Positions 19,166 to 28,008 are shown, counted from the stretch's first letter. The stretch is 64,000 nt of DNA from Corynebacterium ciconiae DSM 44920 (GCF_030440575.1 NZ_CP047189.1:2356001-2420000), one strand, 5' to 3'. Program-made: numbers and translations. The notes: generated by a model from the letters alone, not told the origin.

Positions 19166-20101
19166 TTAGGAGCGCTGGCTGGTGGAGGGCTCGATCCAGT
19201 CCTTGGACTCGGGCCGAGAAAAGAACACGAGACCAAGCACCGCCGCCACGCCCACCAGGATTTGCAAGGAGCCGTCGATGAGGAATTGCACCGAATTCGG
19301 ATCCGACATCGGCGGCGGGGAGAAGAACACAAACAGCGCCCGGATGGTGAAGTAGATACCGAAGAAGGTGAGCAGCCGCTTCGCACTGGCAGCCTTGGGC
19401 CGTGCACGGGCAATCACCGACACCATCCATGCCACGATGCCAAGGATGGCGAAAGCAAGCAGCATAATGATCACGTAATAGCCGATGACCGCCATATTCA
19501 GCGCGGTGTCTCCCATGCTCTCGAGCTGCGATACCTGCTCGGAATCCATGGTGGAGATCACCTGGGAGGCCACCCCGCGGGGGTTGATGGCGGTAGTGAT
19601 CACCAGCACCAGGTGGCGCAGCGCCTCGGCGATGATCAACGCCCACCACACCTTCACTGCGAGGGAGATCGCTTCAGGGCGTTTCTTCTCTTCACTCCCC
19701 TCACCGCCACCCGGCTGGCCACCTGGTCCGCGCGCTTCCCGAGCCGGCTGGGGTTCAGCGGCTGAGTCCCACGGGCGGGAGGGCCCGCGGTGCGGGGTGC
19801 GCGGAGAGCGCTTGGTGGAGCGATCAGGCTGCGGCGGAGTAGGGCTACGTTCTGGTTCCCCGAGTCCGCCTTGGCGCTCCGGTGGTTGGCTACCGGGGTT
19901 ACCGGGGTTGCCGGGGTTGCCGGGGTTGCCGGGGTTGCCAAGGCTCCCGGGGCCTCCGGGATTGCCAGGCCCGGCCGCGCCGGCCGCGCCGGTCGGGCCG
20001 CTCGGTCCAGTCGGCCCGCCGAAACCGCCGGGGCTAGGCGGCCCCTGAGGGCTGCTGGGTGGTGGTGCTGAGGTTCGGTTGTGCACAACTGACCTATTCA
20101 T
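19166..20101 (-). CDS. collagen-like Gly/Pro-rich membrane protein in the heme block
   Basis: A 311-residue protein. Residues about 20-75 are Gly-X-Y repeats, including five Gly-Asn-Pro units encoded by 9-base tandem repeats at 19893-19937. A Pro/Arg-rich polar stretch (about 75-145) follows, and then a membrane domain with four helices (about 150-170, 200-225, 240-258 and 270-290). The collagen-like part precedes the first helix, so it is probably cytoplasmic. I know of no assigned function. It lies between hemB and the other four-helix gene on the same strand. Confidence 0.75.
   Translation of the reverse strand: MNRSVVHNRTSAPPPSSPQGPPSPGGFGGPTGPSGPTGAAGAAGPGNPGGPGSLGNPGNPGNPGNPGNPGSQPPERQGGLGEPERSPTPPQPDRSTKRSPRTPHRGPSRPWDSAAEPQPAREARGPGGQPGGGEGSEEKKRPEAISLAVKVWWALIIAEALRHLVLVITTAINPRGVASQVISTMDSEQVSQLESMGDTALNMAVIGYYVIIMLLAFAILGIVAWMVSVIARARPKAASAKRLLTFFGIYFTIRALFVFFSPPPMSDPNSVQFLIDGSLQILVGVAAVLGLVFFSRPESKDWIEPSTSQRS
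19893..19937 (-). repeat. 9-base tandem repeat coding Gly-Asn-Pro
   Basis: Five units of CCGGGGTTG (first one CCGGGGTTA) on the plus strand, read as Asn-Pro-Gly on the minus strand. Copy number could change by slippage without breaking the frame. Confidence 0.85.
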
Positions 20102-20125
20102 GCTCTGTCGTATGGTGGTGAAGCC

Positions 20126-21166
20126 CTAGCCGCAGCGGCGGGCCAGGTCCACGGCGAAGTAGGTGAGGATCTGATCGGCGCCGGCGCGCTTGATCGATAG
20201 CGCAGATTCCATCATCACGGCATCGAGGTCGATCCAGCCGTTGCGTGCAGCGGCGTGAATCATGGAGTACTCGCCAGAAACTTGGTAGGCGGCCACTGGC
20301 ACGTCGACGCGCTCCTTCACAGCGGATAGCACATCGAGATAAGGCAGGGCGGGTTTGACCATCACGAAGTCCGCGCCTTCTGCCACATCAAGATCTACTT
20401 CCAGCATGGACTCGCGGAAGTTTGCGGGATCCTGCTGATAGGTGCGGCGATCGCCTTGCAGCGAGGAGCCCACCGCATCGCGGAAGGGGCCAAAGAATGC
20501 GGACGCGTACTTGGCGGAGTAGGCCATGATGGCCACATCCTGATAGCCGGCGGTGTCCAGCGCCGCGCGGATCGCGGCGATCTGGCCGTCCATCATCCCG
20601 GAGGGGCTCACAATGTGCGCCCCAGCCTCGGCTTGGGCCACCGCCATCTGCTGATAGCACGGCAGCGTGGCGTCGTTATCCACCACGGTCTGGCCGAAGC
20701 GATCGGTGCTAAGCACCCCGCAGTGGCCGTGGTCGGTGAACTCATCAAGGCAGGTATCGGCCATCACCAGCACATCGTCGCCGAAGCGTTCACGCACGGC
20801 GCGCACACCCCGGTTGAGGATGCCCTCGGTGGCCCAACTCTGGGAGCCGTTGTGATCCTTATCTTCCTCCACGGGAACACCGAAGAGATCGATGCAGCGC
20901 ACGCCCGCCTCGGCGGCCTCCTCCACGGCACGCAGCAAGGAGTCTTCCGTGTGTTGGTACACCCCCGGCATGGAGGAGATCTCATTTGGGGCGTCGATCT
21001 TATCGGCGATGAACATCGGCAAGATCAGATCGCTCGGGTGCAGGCGGGTCTCGGCCACGAGCTCACGCATGGCCACTGAGCTGCGCAGACGACGCGGGCG
21101 CCGAAGGAGTCCGGCATCGTAGTTGGCGTCGCGGGACCCAGCAGTATTCTCGGAAAACTCAGACAT
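20126..21166 (-). CDS. hemB: delta-aminolevulinic acid dehydratase (porphobilinogen synthase)
   Basis: Condenses two 5-aminolevulinate molecules to porphobilinogen. The 346-residue protein has the Schiff-base lysines in AYSAKYASAFFGPFRD and MVKPALPYLD. The metal loop reads DTCLDEFTDHGHCG with Asp where three-Cys zinc enzymes have the middle Cys, pointing to the mixed or Mg-dependent type. It follows hemD by about 54 bases on the same strand. Confidence 0.95.
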   Translation of the reverse strand: MSEFSENTAGSRDANYDAGLLRRPRRLRSSVAMRELVAETRLHPSDLILPMFIADKIDAPNEISSMPGVYQHTEDSLLRAVEEAAEAGVRCIDLFGVPVEEDKDHNGSQSWATEGILNRGVRAVRERFGDDVLVMADTCLDEFTDHGHCGVLSTDRFGQTVVDNDATLPCYQQMAVAQAEAGAHIVSPSGMMDGQIAAIRAALDTAGYQDVAIMAYSAKYASAFFGPFRDAVGSSLQGDRRTYQQDPANFRESMLEVDLDVAEGADFVMVKPALPYLDVLSAVKERVDVPVAAYQVSGEYSMIHAAARNGWIDLDAVMMESALSIKRAGADQILTYFAVDLARRCG

Positions 21167-21220
21167 GCTTCCTACCTTAACGCGCGACAGCGCGCGGGGG
21201 ACTACCCGCGCGCTTGTCTT

Positions 21221-22981
21221 TTATGTGGTCGTCTTCTTACGGCTGCGCCGCTTCTTTCTGGGCGGCGGCAGCTGGTCGGCGGCCCGCAGCTGGGCCACGT
21301 GATCGGCCAGCGCATCTACCACGTTGTGCACGCTGGCCTCCTCAGGCACCACATCCACTCGCAGCCCCAATTCCTTGGCGGTGGCAGCCGCCATGGGGCC
21401 AATGCAGGCAATGATGGTGCGCTGGTGCGGCTTACCGGCAATGCCCACTAGGTTACGGACGGTGGATGAGGAGGTGAAGCAGACTGCATCAAAACCGCCG
21501 GTTTTGATCATGTCGCGAATCTCCGCCGAGGGCGGGGCGGCGCGCACTGTCCGGTAGGCCACCACATCATCAACCTCCCAGAATTTCGCCTTCAAGCCGT
21601 CGACAAGCACATCGGTGGCAATATCGGCACGCGGCAGCAACACTCGGCCCACGGGGTCGAGATCCTCGTCGTATTCGGGGAAGACCTCCACCAAACCATG
21701 CGCGTTCTGGTGCTTCTCGTGCGGCATCAGCTCGGGGCTAATGCCCCACACGCGGATCGCGGCCGCGGTCTTGCGCCCCACGGCAGCAATGCGCACCCCC
21801 GCGAGATCGCGGGCGTCTAGGCCAAACTCTTGGAGCTTGGACCACAGCGCATCCACCGCGTTGACACTCGTCAGCACGATCCACTGGTAGCGGCCCTCGA
21901 CGATGCCCTTGACTGCCCGCTCCATCTGAGCAGGGTTGCGCGGCGGCTCGAGCGAGATCGTGGGCACCTCTTGGGGAATGGCGCCATGGCTAGCCAAGCG
22001 GGTAGACATGTCCGCCGCCTGCGATTTCGCCCGCGGCACCAGCACCCGCCAACCGTAGAGGGGACGGGTTTCCCACCACGAGTACTTCGAGCGGGCATCC
22101 ACGCCACGGCCGATCGTCACTACCAGCTGGCCCGGAAACTCCCCGTTGAGTTTGCCGAGGGTGTTCAGCTGGGTGTCGTGGGTGCGCTGCAGCCGGGTGG
22201 TGCCGTGCACCGTGACTGACACAGGAGTGTGAGGGGCCATGCCGCGCGCACTCAGCTCGGTGGCGATCGTCGGCAGATTATCTTGGGTGGCGGTGAGCAC
22301 CAGCGGCTGTGGCGCCTCGGCCAGCTGATCCCAGTCCACATCCGTGGCCGCCACATCAGTTTCGGTGTAGGTAGAGCCCGTGGCGATACCGGCAAAGGAG
22401 GGCACCGTCGCCGGCAGCGACATTCCCGGCACTACCTGGAACTCGATTCCACGGTGGGCCACTTCGTTGATCTCCCGCAGGGTGTTGTCATTCGACAGCG
22501 GGTTGCCGGCCACCAGCCGGATCACGTCATGTCCGTGGCGCACCTTCTGCTCGAGCCAATCCACCACGGCGTGCACACTGGACTCGTCGGGAGTGTCCGG
22601 CGAGGTGGCGTCGATAATAGCGGAGACCTCAGTGATCTCACCCGCGCCGGGCTGCGGCGGCTTCGGCGGCTTGCGGCGCGCGCCCTTAGCCTTGGCGGCA
22701 GCGCAGGCAGCCTCATAATCGCTATTCCACTGATCGATCTTCTCCTGCGGCACGCTCAGCGACTGCCCCACGATATCGCGGACACCCTGCAGCACCACCT
22801 CGTCGACGAGCGCGTAGGTGGTGTGGCTCAGCACATCGCGTGCACGCACGGTGAGTAGCTCGGGGTTTCCGGGGCCGGCGCCGACGAAAAGAACGGTGGC
22901 GCTGTTCACCCCAGCAGCAGCCTCGCTAACGCGGGTCTGCTCACTAGCGCGATCGTCGGCCTGCAAGTCCTGAGCTGTCAT
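21221..22981 (-). CDS. hemD: fused uroporphyrinogen-III methyltransferase-like / uroporphyrinogen-III synthase
   Basis: A 586-residue two-domain protein. Residues about 27-300 resemble a SAM-dependent uroporphyrinogen methyltransferase (LFVGAGPGNPELLTVRA near 31-47, VIRLVAGNP near 154). Residues about 310-565 are the HemD synthase (GWRVLVPRAKSQAADMS, VLTSVNAV, CFTSSSTVRN). A Lys/Pro/Ala-rich insert sits in the first domain at about 85-135, and part of it (IIDATS, 122-127) is encoded by a variant of the dispersed repeat. A basic tail (KKRRSRKK) ends the protein. First gene of the block; hemA and hemC are not adjacent. Confidence 0.9.
   Translation of the reverse strand: MTAQDLQADDRASEQTRVSEAAAGVNSATVLFVGAGPGNPELLTVRARDVLSHTTYALVDEVVLQGVRDIVGQSLSVPQEKIDQWNSDYEAACAAAKAKGARRKPPKPPQPGAGEITEVSAIIDATSPDTPDESSVHAVVDWLEQKVRHGHDVIRLVAGNPLSNDNTLREINEVAHRGIEFQVVPGMSLPATVPSFAGIATGSTYTETDVAATDVDWDQLAEAPQPLVLTATQDNLPTIATELSARGMAPHTPVSVTVHGTTRLQRTHDTQLNTLGKLNGEFPGQLVVTIGRGVDARSKYSWWETRPLYGWRVLVPRAKSQAADMSTRLASHGAIPQEVPTISLEPPRNPAQMERAVKGIVEGRYQWIVLTSVNAVDALWSKLQEFGLDARDLAGVRIAAVGRKTAAAIRVWGISPELMPHEKHQNAHGLVEVFPEYDEDLDPVGRVLLPRADIATDVLVDGLKAKFWEVDDVVAYRTVRAAPPSAEIRDMIKTGGFDAVCFTSSSTVRNLVGIAGKPHQRTIIACIGPMAAATAKELGLRVDVVPEEASVHNVVDALADHVAQLRAADQLPPPRKKRRSRKKTTT
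22607..22617 (-). repeat. dispersed repeat, variant copy inside hemD
   Basis: Carries GGCGTCGATAA followed by TAGC instead of GC, a two-base insertion relative to the consensus, with the flanking GCGAGGT (complement of ACCTCGC) also conserved. It lies in the hemD insert. Confidence 0.6.
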
Positions 22982-23319
22982 CTACTTCTTTTCTTTTGGC
23001 GCGGCGGATGGGGAGGGAAACATCACGGGGTCGTTGGGACGTGAAATAACCCCTTCGACCGTTCGCGGGCCTAAAAAACGCGGTCCTTATCGGCGAAGAG
23101 GTTCGTCCACATGCTAGGTAAAGGGTAGAGCATGAATCCGCATGTGAAAAATCGCTTTATACCACGGCCACTCATGGGGCCATATACTGGGGTCCCCTCT
23201 GTGCCGTCACGCTTATCGACGCCACCCCGCGCACCCGCAGCCTACGGCCGGTGTCCCACCCGTGGCTTAATATAAGTGCCAGCCGTACGTTCGTGACACC
23301 ACCTGAAGGTTGCCTGCCG
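22982..23319. other. divergent intergenic region hemD / GT87
   Basis: 338 bases between two divergent genes. It holds an exact copy of the dispersed 13-mer (23211-23223) and an AT-rich TAATATAAG at 23268-23276 that could be a -10 region for the GT87 gene. A minus-strand GTTATTTCACGTCCC segment lies near 23027-23041 in front of hemD. No gene is visible; hemA and hemC are not here. Confidence 0.6.
23211..23223 (+). repeat. dispersed 13-mer GCTTATCGACGCC, exact copy
   Basis: Exact copy, followed by the extended consensus ACCCCGCG. Lies between divergent hemD and GT87 genes. Confidence 0.92.
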
Positions 23320-24669
23320 ATGTTCCCCTCTGCCGTCTCCCCTGCCGATCACGGCGCATCCCCTGCCGAGACCGCATCGAGCGCCCCGCACCACATCAGC
23401 TTTCTGCTGTGGCACAAGGTGGCGTTTGTGTTGATGGCAGTGGTCTCGCTCGTCTACACCTTCTTCAATGACTCAGGCCTGCGCTATCGCGTGGACTTGG
23501 AGGTCTACCGTGTGGGCGCTCAGCGGGTGCTCGATAGCCAAGAGCTCTACAGCGGGGCGTTTCAAATCACCCCGGATGTGTTTTTGCCCTTCACCTATCC
23601 GCCCATTTCCGCGCTGCTGTTTGTGCCGCTCACCGTGGGGCCGCACGATGTGGCCTCGATCCTGATGACCATCGCTAATATCGCGGTGCTCTTCTGCGTC
23701 ACCCGAGTACTCATTAGCCGCTTCGCCGCCGTGGACTCCCCCACTGTGCTGTGGCTGAGCATCGCCACCACCGCCGTGCTCATTCCGATCGGCCCGATCT
23801 GGTCCACCATCACCTATGGCCAGGTGAATATCTTCCTCATGGCGCTGATCTTTGTAGACACCATGATTCTGCCGCGCCGCTGGCGCGGGTTCCTCACCGG
23901 CGCCGCCGTGGCCATCAAGCTCACCCCCGCTGTCTTTGGACTGTGGTTTTTGCTCCAGCGCGACTGGGCCTCGATTCTGCGCATGGGTGCGGGCACCGTG
24001 GGTCTCACCGGCTTGGCGTGGCTGATTTTGCCGCGGGATTCTCACACCTATTGGCTGGATACGCTCTCCTCCACCGGCCGCATCGGCAACATGGACTTTC
24101 CCGCGAACCAGTCCTTCAACGGCGCGCTCTGGCGGGCGGGGCTGCGCGACGCCAACTCGGGCTCTTGGCTGTGGCTGCTGCTGGTGGCAGTCACCCTCGT
24201 GGTGATAACGGCGCTCATGCTGCGACTGTTTCGCGCGCAGGCCCCCTTCGAGGCACTCGTGGCCAATAGCTTCATTGCCCTGCTCGCAAGCCCCGTGTCC
24301 TGGACCCACCACTGGGTCTGGATCCCGCTGCTGATCATCGCCGTCACCCTCCGCGTGACCAATCCCGCCACCATGGGGGGCTTCACCCCGCGGATGCGTT
24401 CCTTCTGGCAGATCTTCGCCGGCGCAGGGTTTTTGTGCTTCGTTCTCGAGCCGAAGGCCTTCACCCCTATTCCGGAGTACGGCGGGGAGTGGAACCTGTT
24501 CTGGCATGTGGTGGGCAATAGCTACCTGTGGTGGACGGTGGCCTGCATCGTGGTGCTGTGGGTGATGTACCAGCCGCAGCCCCATCACGGCCACACCGAT
24601 CGCGATCACGCCGATCGCGATCACGCCGCGGAGCAGACCAGCCCCTCCGCGCGCCCCAACAAGGGGTAA
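23320..24669 (+). CDS. GT87-type polyprenol-phosphate mannosyltransferase
   Basis: A membrane protein of about 449 residues with roughly ten or eleven hydrophobic helices. It has the GT87 pattern: an early Asp in RYRVDLEVYRVGAQRVL on the first outside loop, LPFTYPPISALLF, and PVSWTHHWVW in the C-terminal half. Relatives in Corynebacterium and Mycobacterium (PimE, MptC) use polyprenyl-phosphate mannose to extend lipomannan or PIMs on the outer face; which linkage is made here cannot be told. ATG 23320 is chosen; an in-frame GTG at 23251 would add 23 residues. The His/Asp-rich tail HTDRDHADRDHA comes from a tandem 15-base repeat. Confidence 0.82.
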   Translation: MFPSAVSPADHGASPAETASSAPHHISFLLWHKVAFVLMAVVSLVYTFFNDSGLRYRVDLEVYRVGAQRVLDSQELYSGAFQITPDVFLPFTYPPISALLFVPLTVGPHDVASILMTIANIAVLFCVTRVLISRFAAVDSPTVLWLSIATTAVLIPIGPIWSTITYGQVNIFLMALIFVDTMILPRRWRGFLTGAAVAIKLTPAVFGLWFLLQRDWASILRMGAGTVGLTGLAWLILPRDSHTYWLDTLSSTGRIGNMDFPANQSFNGALWRAGLRDANSGSWLWLLLVAVTLVVITALMLRLFRAQAPFEALVANSFIALLASPVSWTHHWVWIPLLIIAVTLRVTNPATMGGFTPRMRSFWQIFAGAGFLCFVLEPKAFTPIPEYGGEWNLFWHVVGNSYLWWTVACIVVLWVMYQPQPHHGHTDRDHADRDHAAEQTSPSARPNKG

Positions 24670-24690
24670 ATCCTAAGAAATAGATAAACA

Positions 24691-24696
24691 TAATCT
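24691..24696 (+). promoter_or_regulatory. candidate -10 element of the antiporter gene
   Basis: TAATCT lies 12 bases before the GTG start at 24709, which predicts a leader of only about six bases. No Shine-Dalgarno is visible, so translation may start on a leaderless or near-leaderless mRNA, a common mode in actinobacteria. Confidence 0.4.
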
Positions 24697-24708
24697 AAGA
24701 TCAGTCGC

Positions 24709-26148
24709 GTGAATGCAGTATTAATCGCGGTCATTGTCATGCTGGTCTTGGCAGTGTGCCGCGTCCATGTCGTGCTGGCTCTATTCATCGGCGCCCTCGT
24801 GGGCGGACTCATCGGCGGCCTAGGGCTCGATGGCACCATGCTCGCCTTCCAAGACGGCCTCGCTGGCGGCGCCAGCATTGCGCTGAGCTATGCCCTCCTC
24901 GGCGCCTTCGCTATGGCCATTGCCAGTACTGGGCTGCCCAAGATGCTCGCCGACTGGATCATCACCAAGATGGACAGCTCGGCCGGCGAGGCCTCCGGAC
25001 GTGCGGAAGCCACCACCAAGTGGGCGCTGATCCTCGGCATCTTCGCCATGGCGGTGATGTCGCAGAACCTGATCCCAGTGCACATTGCCTTTATTCCGCT
25101 GCTCATCCCGCCGCTGCTTAAGGTGTTCAACCGCCTCGGCCTCGACCGCCGAGCCGTGGCCACCACCCTCACCTTTGGTCTTGTGACCACCTACATGTTC
25201 CTGCCGGTGGGCTTCGGCAACATCTTCCTCAATGACATCCTGCTGGGCAATATCAACGATGCCGGGATGGATACCTCCGGCATCAACATCATGCAGGCCA
25301 TGGGTATCCCGGCACTCGGCATGCTCACCGGTCTGCTCATTGCGCTGTTTGTCAGCTACCGCGCACCTCGCCACTACGAGGATGTACCGGTACTTGGCAC
25401 GGCCTGCGCCGGGCAGGTTCACACCGAGACCTCCACCCCGGCTGGCGGCTCCACCGCTGCCCCGGCCGCAACCGAGGCGGAGGCCACCTCCACTACGGCC
25501 TCTCGTGCCAGCACTTATCAGATCGTGGTGGCACTGGTGGCGATCGTGGCCACCTTCGCCATCCAAGTGGTAATGCAGGCCATGGGCGCAGAATCCAACT
25601 CGCTACTGGTGGGCGCCCTAGTGGGCCTGTCCATCATCCTCATCACCGGCGCGGTGAAGTGGAACGAGGCCGATAATGTATTCACCGATGGCATGAAGAT
25701 GATGGCCATTATCGGTTTCATCATGATCTCCGCCCAAGGGTTCGCCGCGGTGATGAAGGAAACTGGTCACGTAACCACCCTCGTGGAGGATGCCACTAAT
25801 GCCTTTGGCAGCAACCAGGCCATTGCCGCGATCGTCATGCTGGCAGTGGGGCTCGTGGTGACCATGGGCATCGGCTCCTCCTTTTCCACCCTGCCGATCA
25901 TCGCCACGATCTATGTGCCGCTGTGCATGGAGCTGGGTTTTTCCCCGCTGGCCACTGTGGCCATCATCGGCACCGCCGGCGCACTCGGTGATGCCGGCTC
26001 CCCCGCCTCGGACTCTACACTTGGCCCCACCGCCGGTTTGAACGCCGATGGCCAGCACGACCACATCCGCGACTCGGTGATTCCCACCTTCCTCCACTTC
26101 AACCTGCCGCTCATGGCCGCAGGGTGGATCGCCGCGATGATTCTCTAG
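24709..26148 (+). CDS. Na+/H+ antiporter family (NhaC-like) permease
   Basis: A 479-residue membrane protein with about twelve hydrophobic helices in two halves. A polar Ala/Thr-rich loop (about 230-270) separates them. Conserved segments include SQNLIPVHIAFIPLLIPPLL and LGDAGSPASDSTLGPTAGLNADGQHDHI near the end, typical of the NhaC-like family that contains YuiF-type proteins. The family exchanges Na+ for H+ or an organic substrate; the substrate here is unknown. GTG start with no ribosome-binding site. Confidence 0.82.
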   Translation: MNAVLIAVIVMLVLAVCRVHVVLALFIGALVGGLIGGLGLDGTMLAFQDGLAGGASIALSYALLGAFAMAIASTGLPKMLADWIITKMDSSAGEASGRAEATTKWALILGIFAMAVMSQNLIPVHIAFIPLLIPPLLKVFNRLGLDRRAVATTLTFGLVTTYMFLPVGFGNIFLNDILLGNINDAGMDTSGINIMQAMGIPALGMLTGLLIALFVSYRAPRHYEDVPVLGTACAGQVHTETSTPAGGSTAAPAATEAEATSTTASRASTYQIVVALVAIVATFAIQVVMQAMGAESNSLLVGALVGLSIILITGAVKWNEADNVFTDGMKMMAIIGFIMISAQGFAAVMKETGHVTTLVEDATNAFGSNQAIAAIVMLAVGLVVTMGIGSSFSTLPIIATIYVPLCMELGFSPLATVAIIGTAGALGDAGSPASDSTLGPTAGLNADGQHDHIRDSVIPTFLHFNLPLMAAGWIAAMIL

Positions 26149-26300
26149 TCCGACTCCACCGGATCCCATTTCCCGCCCCGCCCGCCGCATCACGAAGACA
26201 GCGGTGCGCTGCGGGAAGTGCGGTTGCTCACTATTCAACGAGGCTTCGCGTCTTTCACACATACTGCCCGCTGCATTTAGCGTTGAGCTCACCTAATCCT

Positions 26301-26375
26301 TAGAATGTGTCTTACGCTGCTCCCATTCCCACCAGATGGGACGTCTTGTGATTACTCTGAGCAGCCTTTTTATTC
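26301..26375 (+). ncRNA. candidate short terminated RNA or attenuator leader
   Basis: TAGAAT at 26301-26306 can serve as a -10. About ten bases later GCTGCTC (26316-26322) pairs with GAGCAGC (26359-26365), enclosing an inner CCCAT/ATGGG hairpin, and CTTTTTATTC follows. That is a transcript of roughly 60 bases ending in an intrinsic terminator. It may be a small RNA or a leader that limits transcription of the AI-2E-type gene. Confidence 0.4.
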
Positions 26376-26380
26376 CCTTC

Positions 26381-26404
26381 ACTCGGCGTATGAGCCGAGT
26401 TTTC
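26381..26404 (+). terminator. hairpin with T-run
   Basis: ACTCGGC (26381-26387) pairs with GCCGAGT (26394-26400) around a six-base loop, followed by TTTTCG. It lies only ten bases after the first T-run, in front of the AI-2E-type gene. Confidence 0.5.
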
Positions 26405-26460
26405 GCGGCGCGGGCGGACTACCTACTTCCAGCGCTGTGATTCACTGCGAAAGAGATGCA

Positions 26461-27897
26461 ATGAACGATAAACCCCTAGATGGCCTCGAAGAGGTCACCG
26501 ACACCGTCCGCGACGTGGAAAACGGTCCGCGTCACGCGGCCGCCCAGTCGCAGCAGGAACAGCCAACCCACTCCGGGTCCACTGCGGCCGAGCGCGCTAC
26601 CGACACTTCGGCGGCCAACCCCGGCCCTGCCCCGCTGAAGAACGGCGGCGAGGAGTCGAGCCCCCAGGTGGATCGTGGGGCGATCCTCGGCGCCGATGGG
26701 CGTTGGCTGGCAGGCTGGGCCCTGCGCTTTGTGATTCTCGTGATCGCCGGCGCTCTGTTGTGGTTCGGTCTGGCCAAGATCTGGGTCGGTTTGCTTCCGA
26801 TCCTGCTCGCCATCTTGGTGTGCACCGTGCTGTGGCCGCCGGTGCGCTGGCTGCGCAGCAAGAAGGTGCCCGCTGGGTTGTCTTCGCTGCTGGTGATTCT
26901 GGGATTCTTCGCCATCTTCGGCGGAGTTATCGCCGCTATCGCCCCCAGCATCACCTCGCAGAGCCAGGTGCTATGGAAAGAAGCGCGCCGCGGCGCCGAT
27001 CAGCTCATTGACTGGGTCCAAGGCCCGCCGCTGAATTTAAAGCTCGAGCAGTTCAACGGGCTGATGGATCAGGTGACCGCGAAGCTGCAGCAGCAGTCCA
27101 GCCAAATCACCTCGGGCGTGTTCACTGGCTTGTCTGCGGCCTCCTCGATGGCGGTGACCTTCGCCGTGATGCTCGTGCTCACCTTCTTCTTCCTCAAGGA
27201 TGGCACCGGCTTCCTGCCCTTTGTGCGCCGCTACGCCGGCCATAACGCCGGATGGCACTTGAGCGAGGTCCTCACCCGAACCTGGAATACCTTGGCGGGC
27301 TTCATCCGCGCCCAGGCCATCGTGTCCTTGGTGGACGCCGTGCTCATCGGCGCCGGACTGCTCGTGCTGCAGGTGCCGCTGGCTTTGGCTCTGGCCACCA
27401 TCACCTTCTTCGCCGGGTTCATTCCCATCGTGGGTGCGATCTCTGCGGGCACAATCGCCGTGCTCATCGCGCTGGTGTCCAATGGTGTGGGTACTGCCAT
27501 CGCGGTGCTGGCTCTCATCATCATCGTGCAGCAGCTAGAGGGCAATGTGCTCTCCCCGATCCTGCAGTCCAAGGCCATGAACCTGCACCCCGTGATTGTG
27601 CTGTTGTCGGTGACTGTTGGTTCCACCCTCTTCGGCATTATCGGCGCCTTCTTGGCTGTGCCGGTGGCCGCCACCCTCGCGGTGTGGCTGCGCTACCACT
27701 CTGACCTGGTGGCGCTGCGCGCCGGCGAAATCACTGCCGATGATATTGAGATCGCCACTGCCAAGGGCGATCAGTCCTCGGAAGGCATGCAAAGCTTCGA
27801 GACTATCCGCCAGAAAATGCTCGCCCTAGGCATCCGGAAGGAAGCAACCCTGAAGTCCACCAAGGAGGCCAAGAAGGCCCAGGACGAAGACGATTAG
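26461..27897 (+). CDS. AI-2E family transporter
   Basis: A 478-residue protein: a polar N-terminus (about 1-75), then a PF01594-type membrane domain of about seven or eight helices. It has PSITSQSQVLWKEA near 160 and the LEGNVLSPILQSKAMNLHP segment near 360 that marks the family. A charged cytoplasmic tail follows. Members export signals or ions (AI-2 exporter TqsA, Na+/H+ antiporters), so the substrate cannot be given. ATG 26461 is preferred over the longer frame from 26305, which overlaps the terminator-like hairpins; GAAAGAG lies upstream of the chosen ATG. Confidence 0.85.
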   Translation: MNDKPLDGLEEVTDTVRDVENGPRHAAAQSQQEQPTHSGSTAAERATDTSAANPGPAPLKNGGEESSPQVDRGAILGADGRWLAGWALRFVILVIAGALLWFGLAKIWVGLLPILLAILVCTVLWPPVRWLRSKKVPAGLSSLLVILGFFAIFGGVIAAIAPSITSQSQVLWKEARRGADQLIDWVQGPPLNLKLEQFNGLMDQVTAKLQQQSSQITSGVFTGLSAASSMAVTFAVMLVLTFFFLKDGTGFLPFVRRYAGHNAGWHLSEVLTRTWNTLAGFIRAQAIVSLVDAVLIGAGLLVLQVPLALALATITFFAGFIPIVGAISAGTIAVLIALVSNGVGTAIAVLALIIIVQQLEGNVLSPILQSKAMNLHPVIVLLSVTVGSTLFGIIGAFLAVPVAATLAVWLRYHSDLVALRAGEITADDIEIATAKGDQSSEGMQSFETIRQKMLALGIRKEATLKSTKEAKKAQDEDD

Positions 27898-27913
27898 CCT
27901 TCCCCCAACGTAA

Positions 27914-27972
27914 AAACACGCCACGCACCGACACACGGATCACGGATCCGGCGGTGCGTGGCGTTTCTCTTG
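27914..27972. terminator. strong bidirectional terminator
   Basis: ACGCCACGCACCG (27918-27930) pairs perfectly with CGGTGCGTGGCGT (27952-27964). It is followed on the plus strand by TTCTCTT, and a run of A precedes it (T-run for the minus strand). It lies between the convergent AI-2E-type and nucleosidase genes. Confidence 0.85.
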
Positions 27973-28008
27973 CGCTAGGGGTGGTGCTACCCCTAGCGCA
28001 ACTGATGC

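Larger units (their letters stand above)
26149..26460. other. intergenic region with structured leader
   Basis: 312 bases without a convincing gene. It holds a candidate promoter and two consecutive terminator-like hairpins (described separately), followed by GAAAGAG six bases upstream of the next start codon. Confidence 0.6.

Noticed and set aside
23473..24624. Minus-strand frame of 383 residues
   Set aside because: Antisense to the GT87 gene; composition is His/Gln/Gly-rich and has no membrane or domain pattern.
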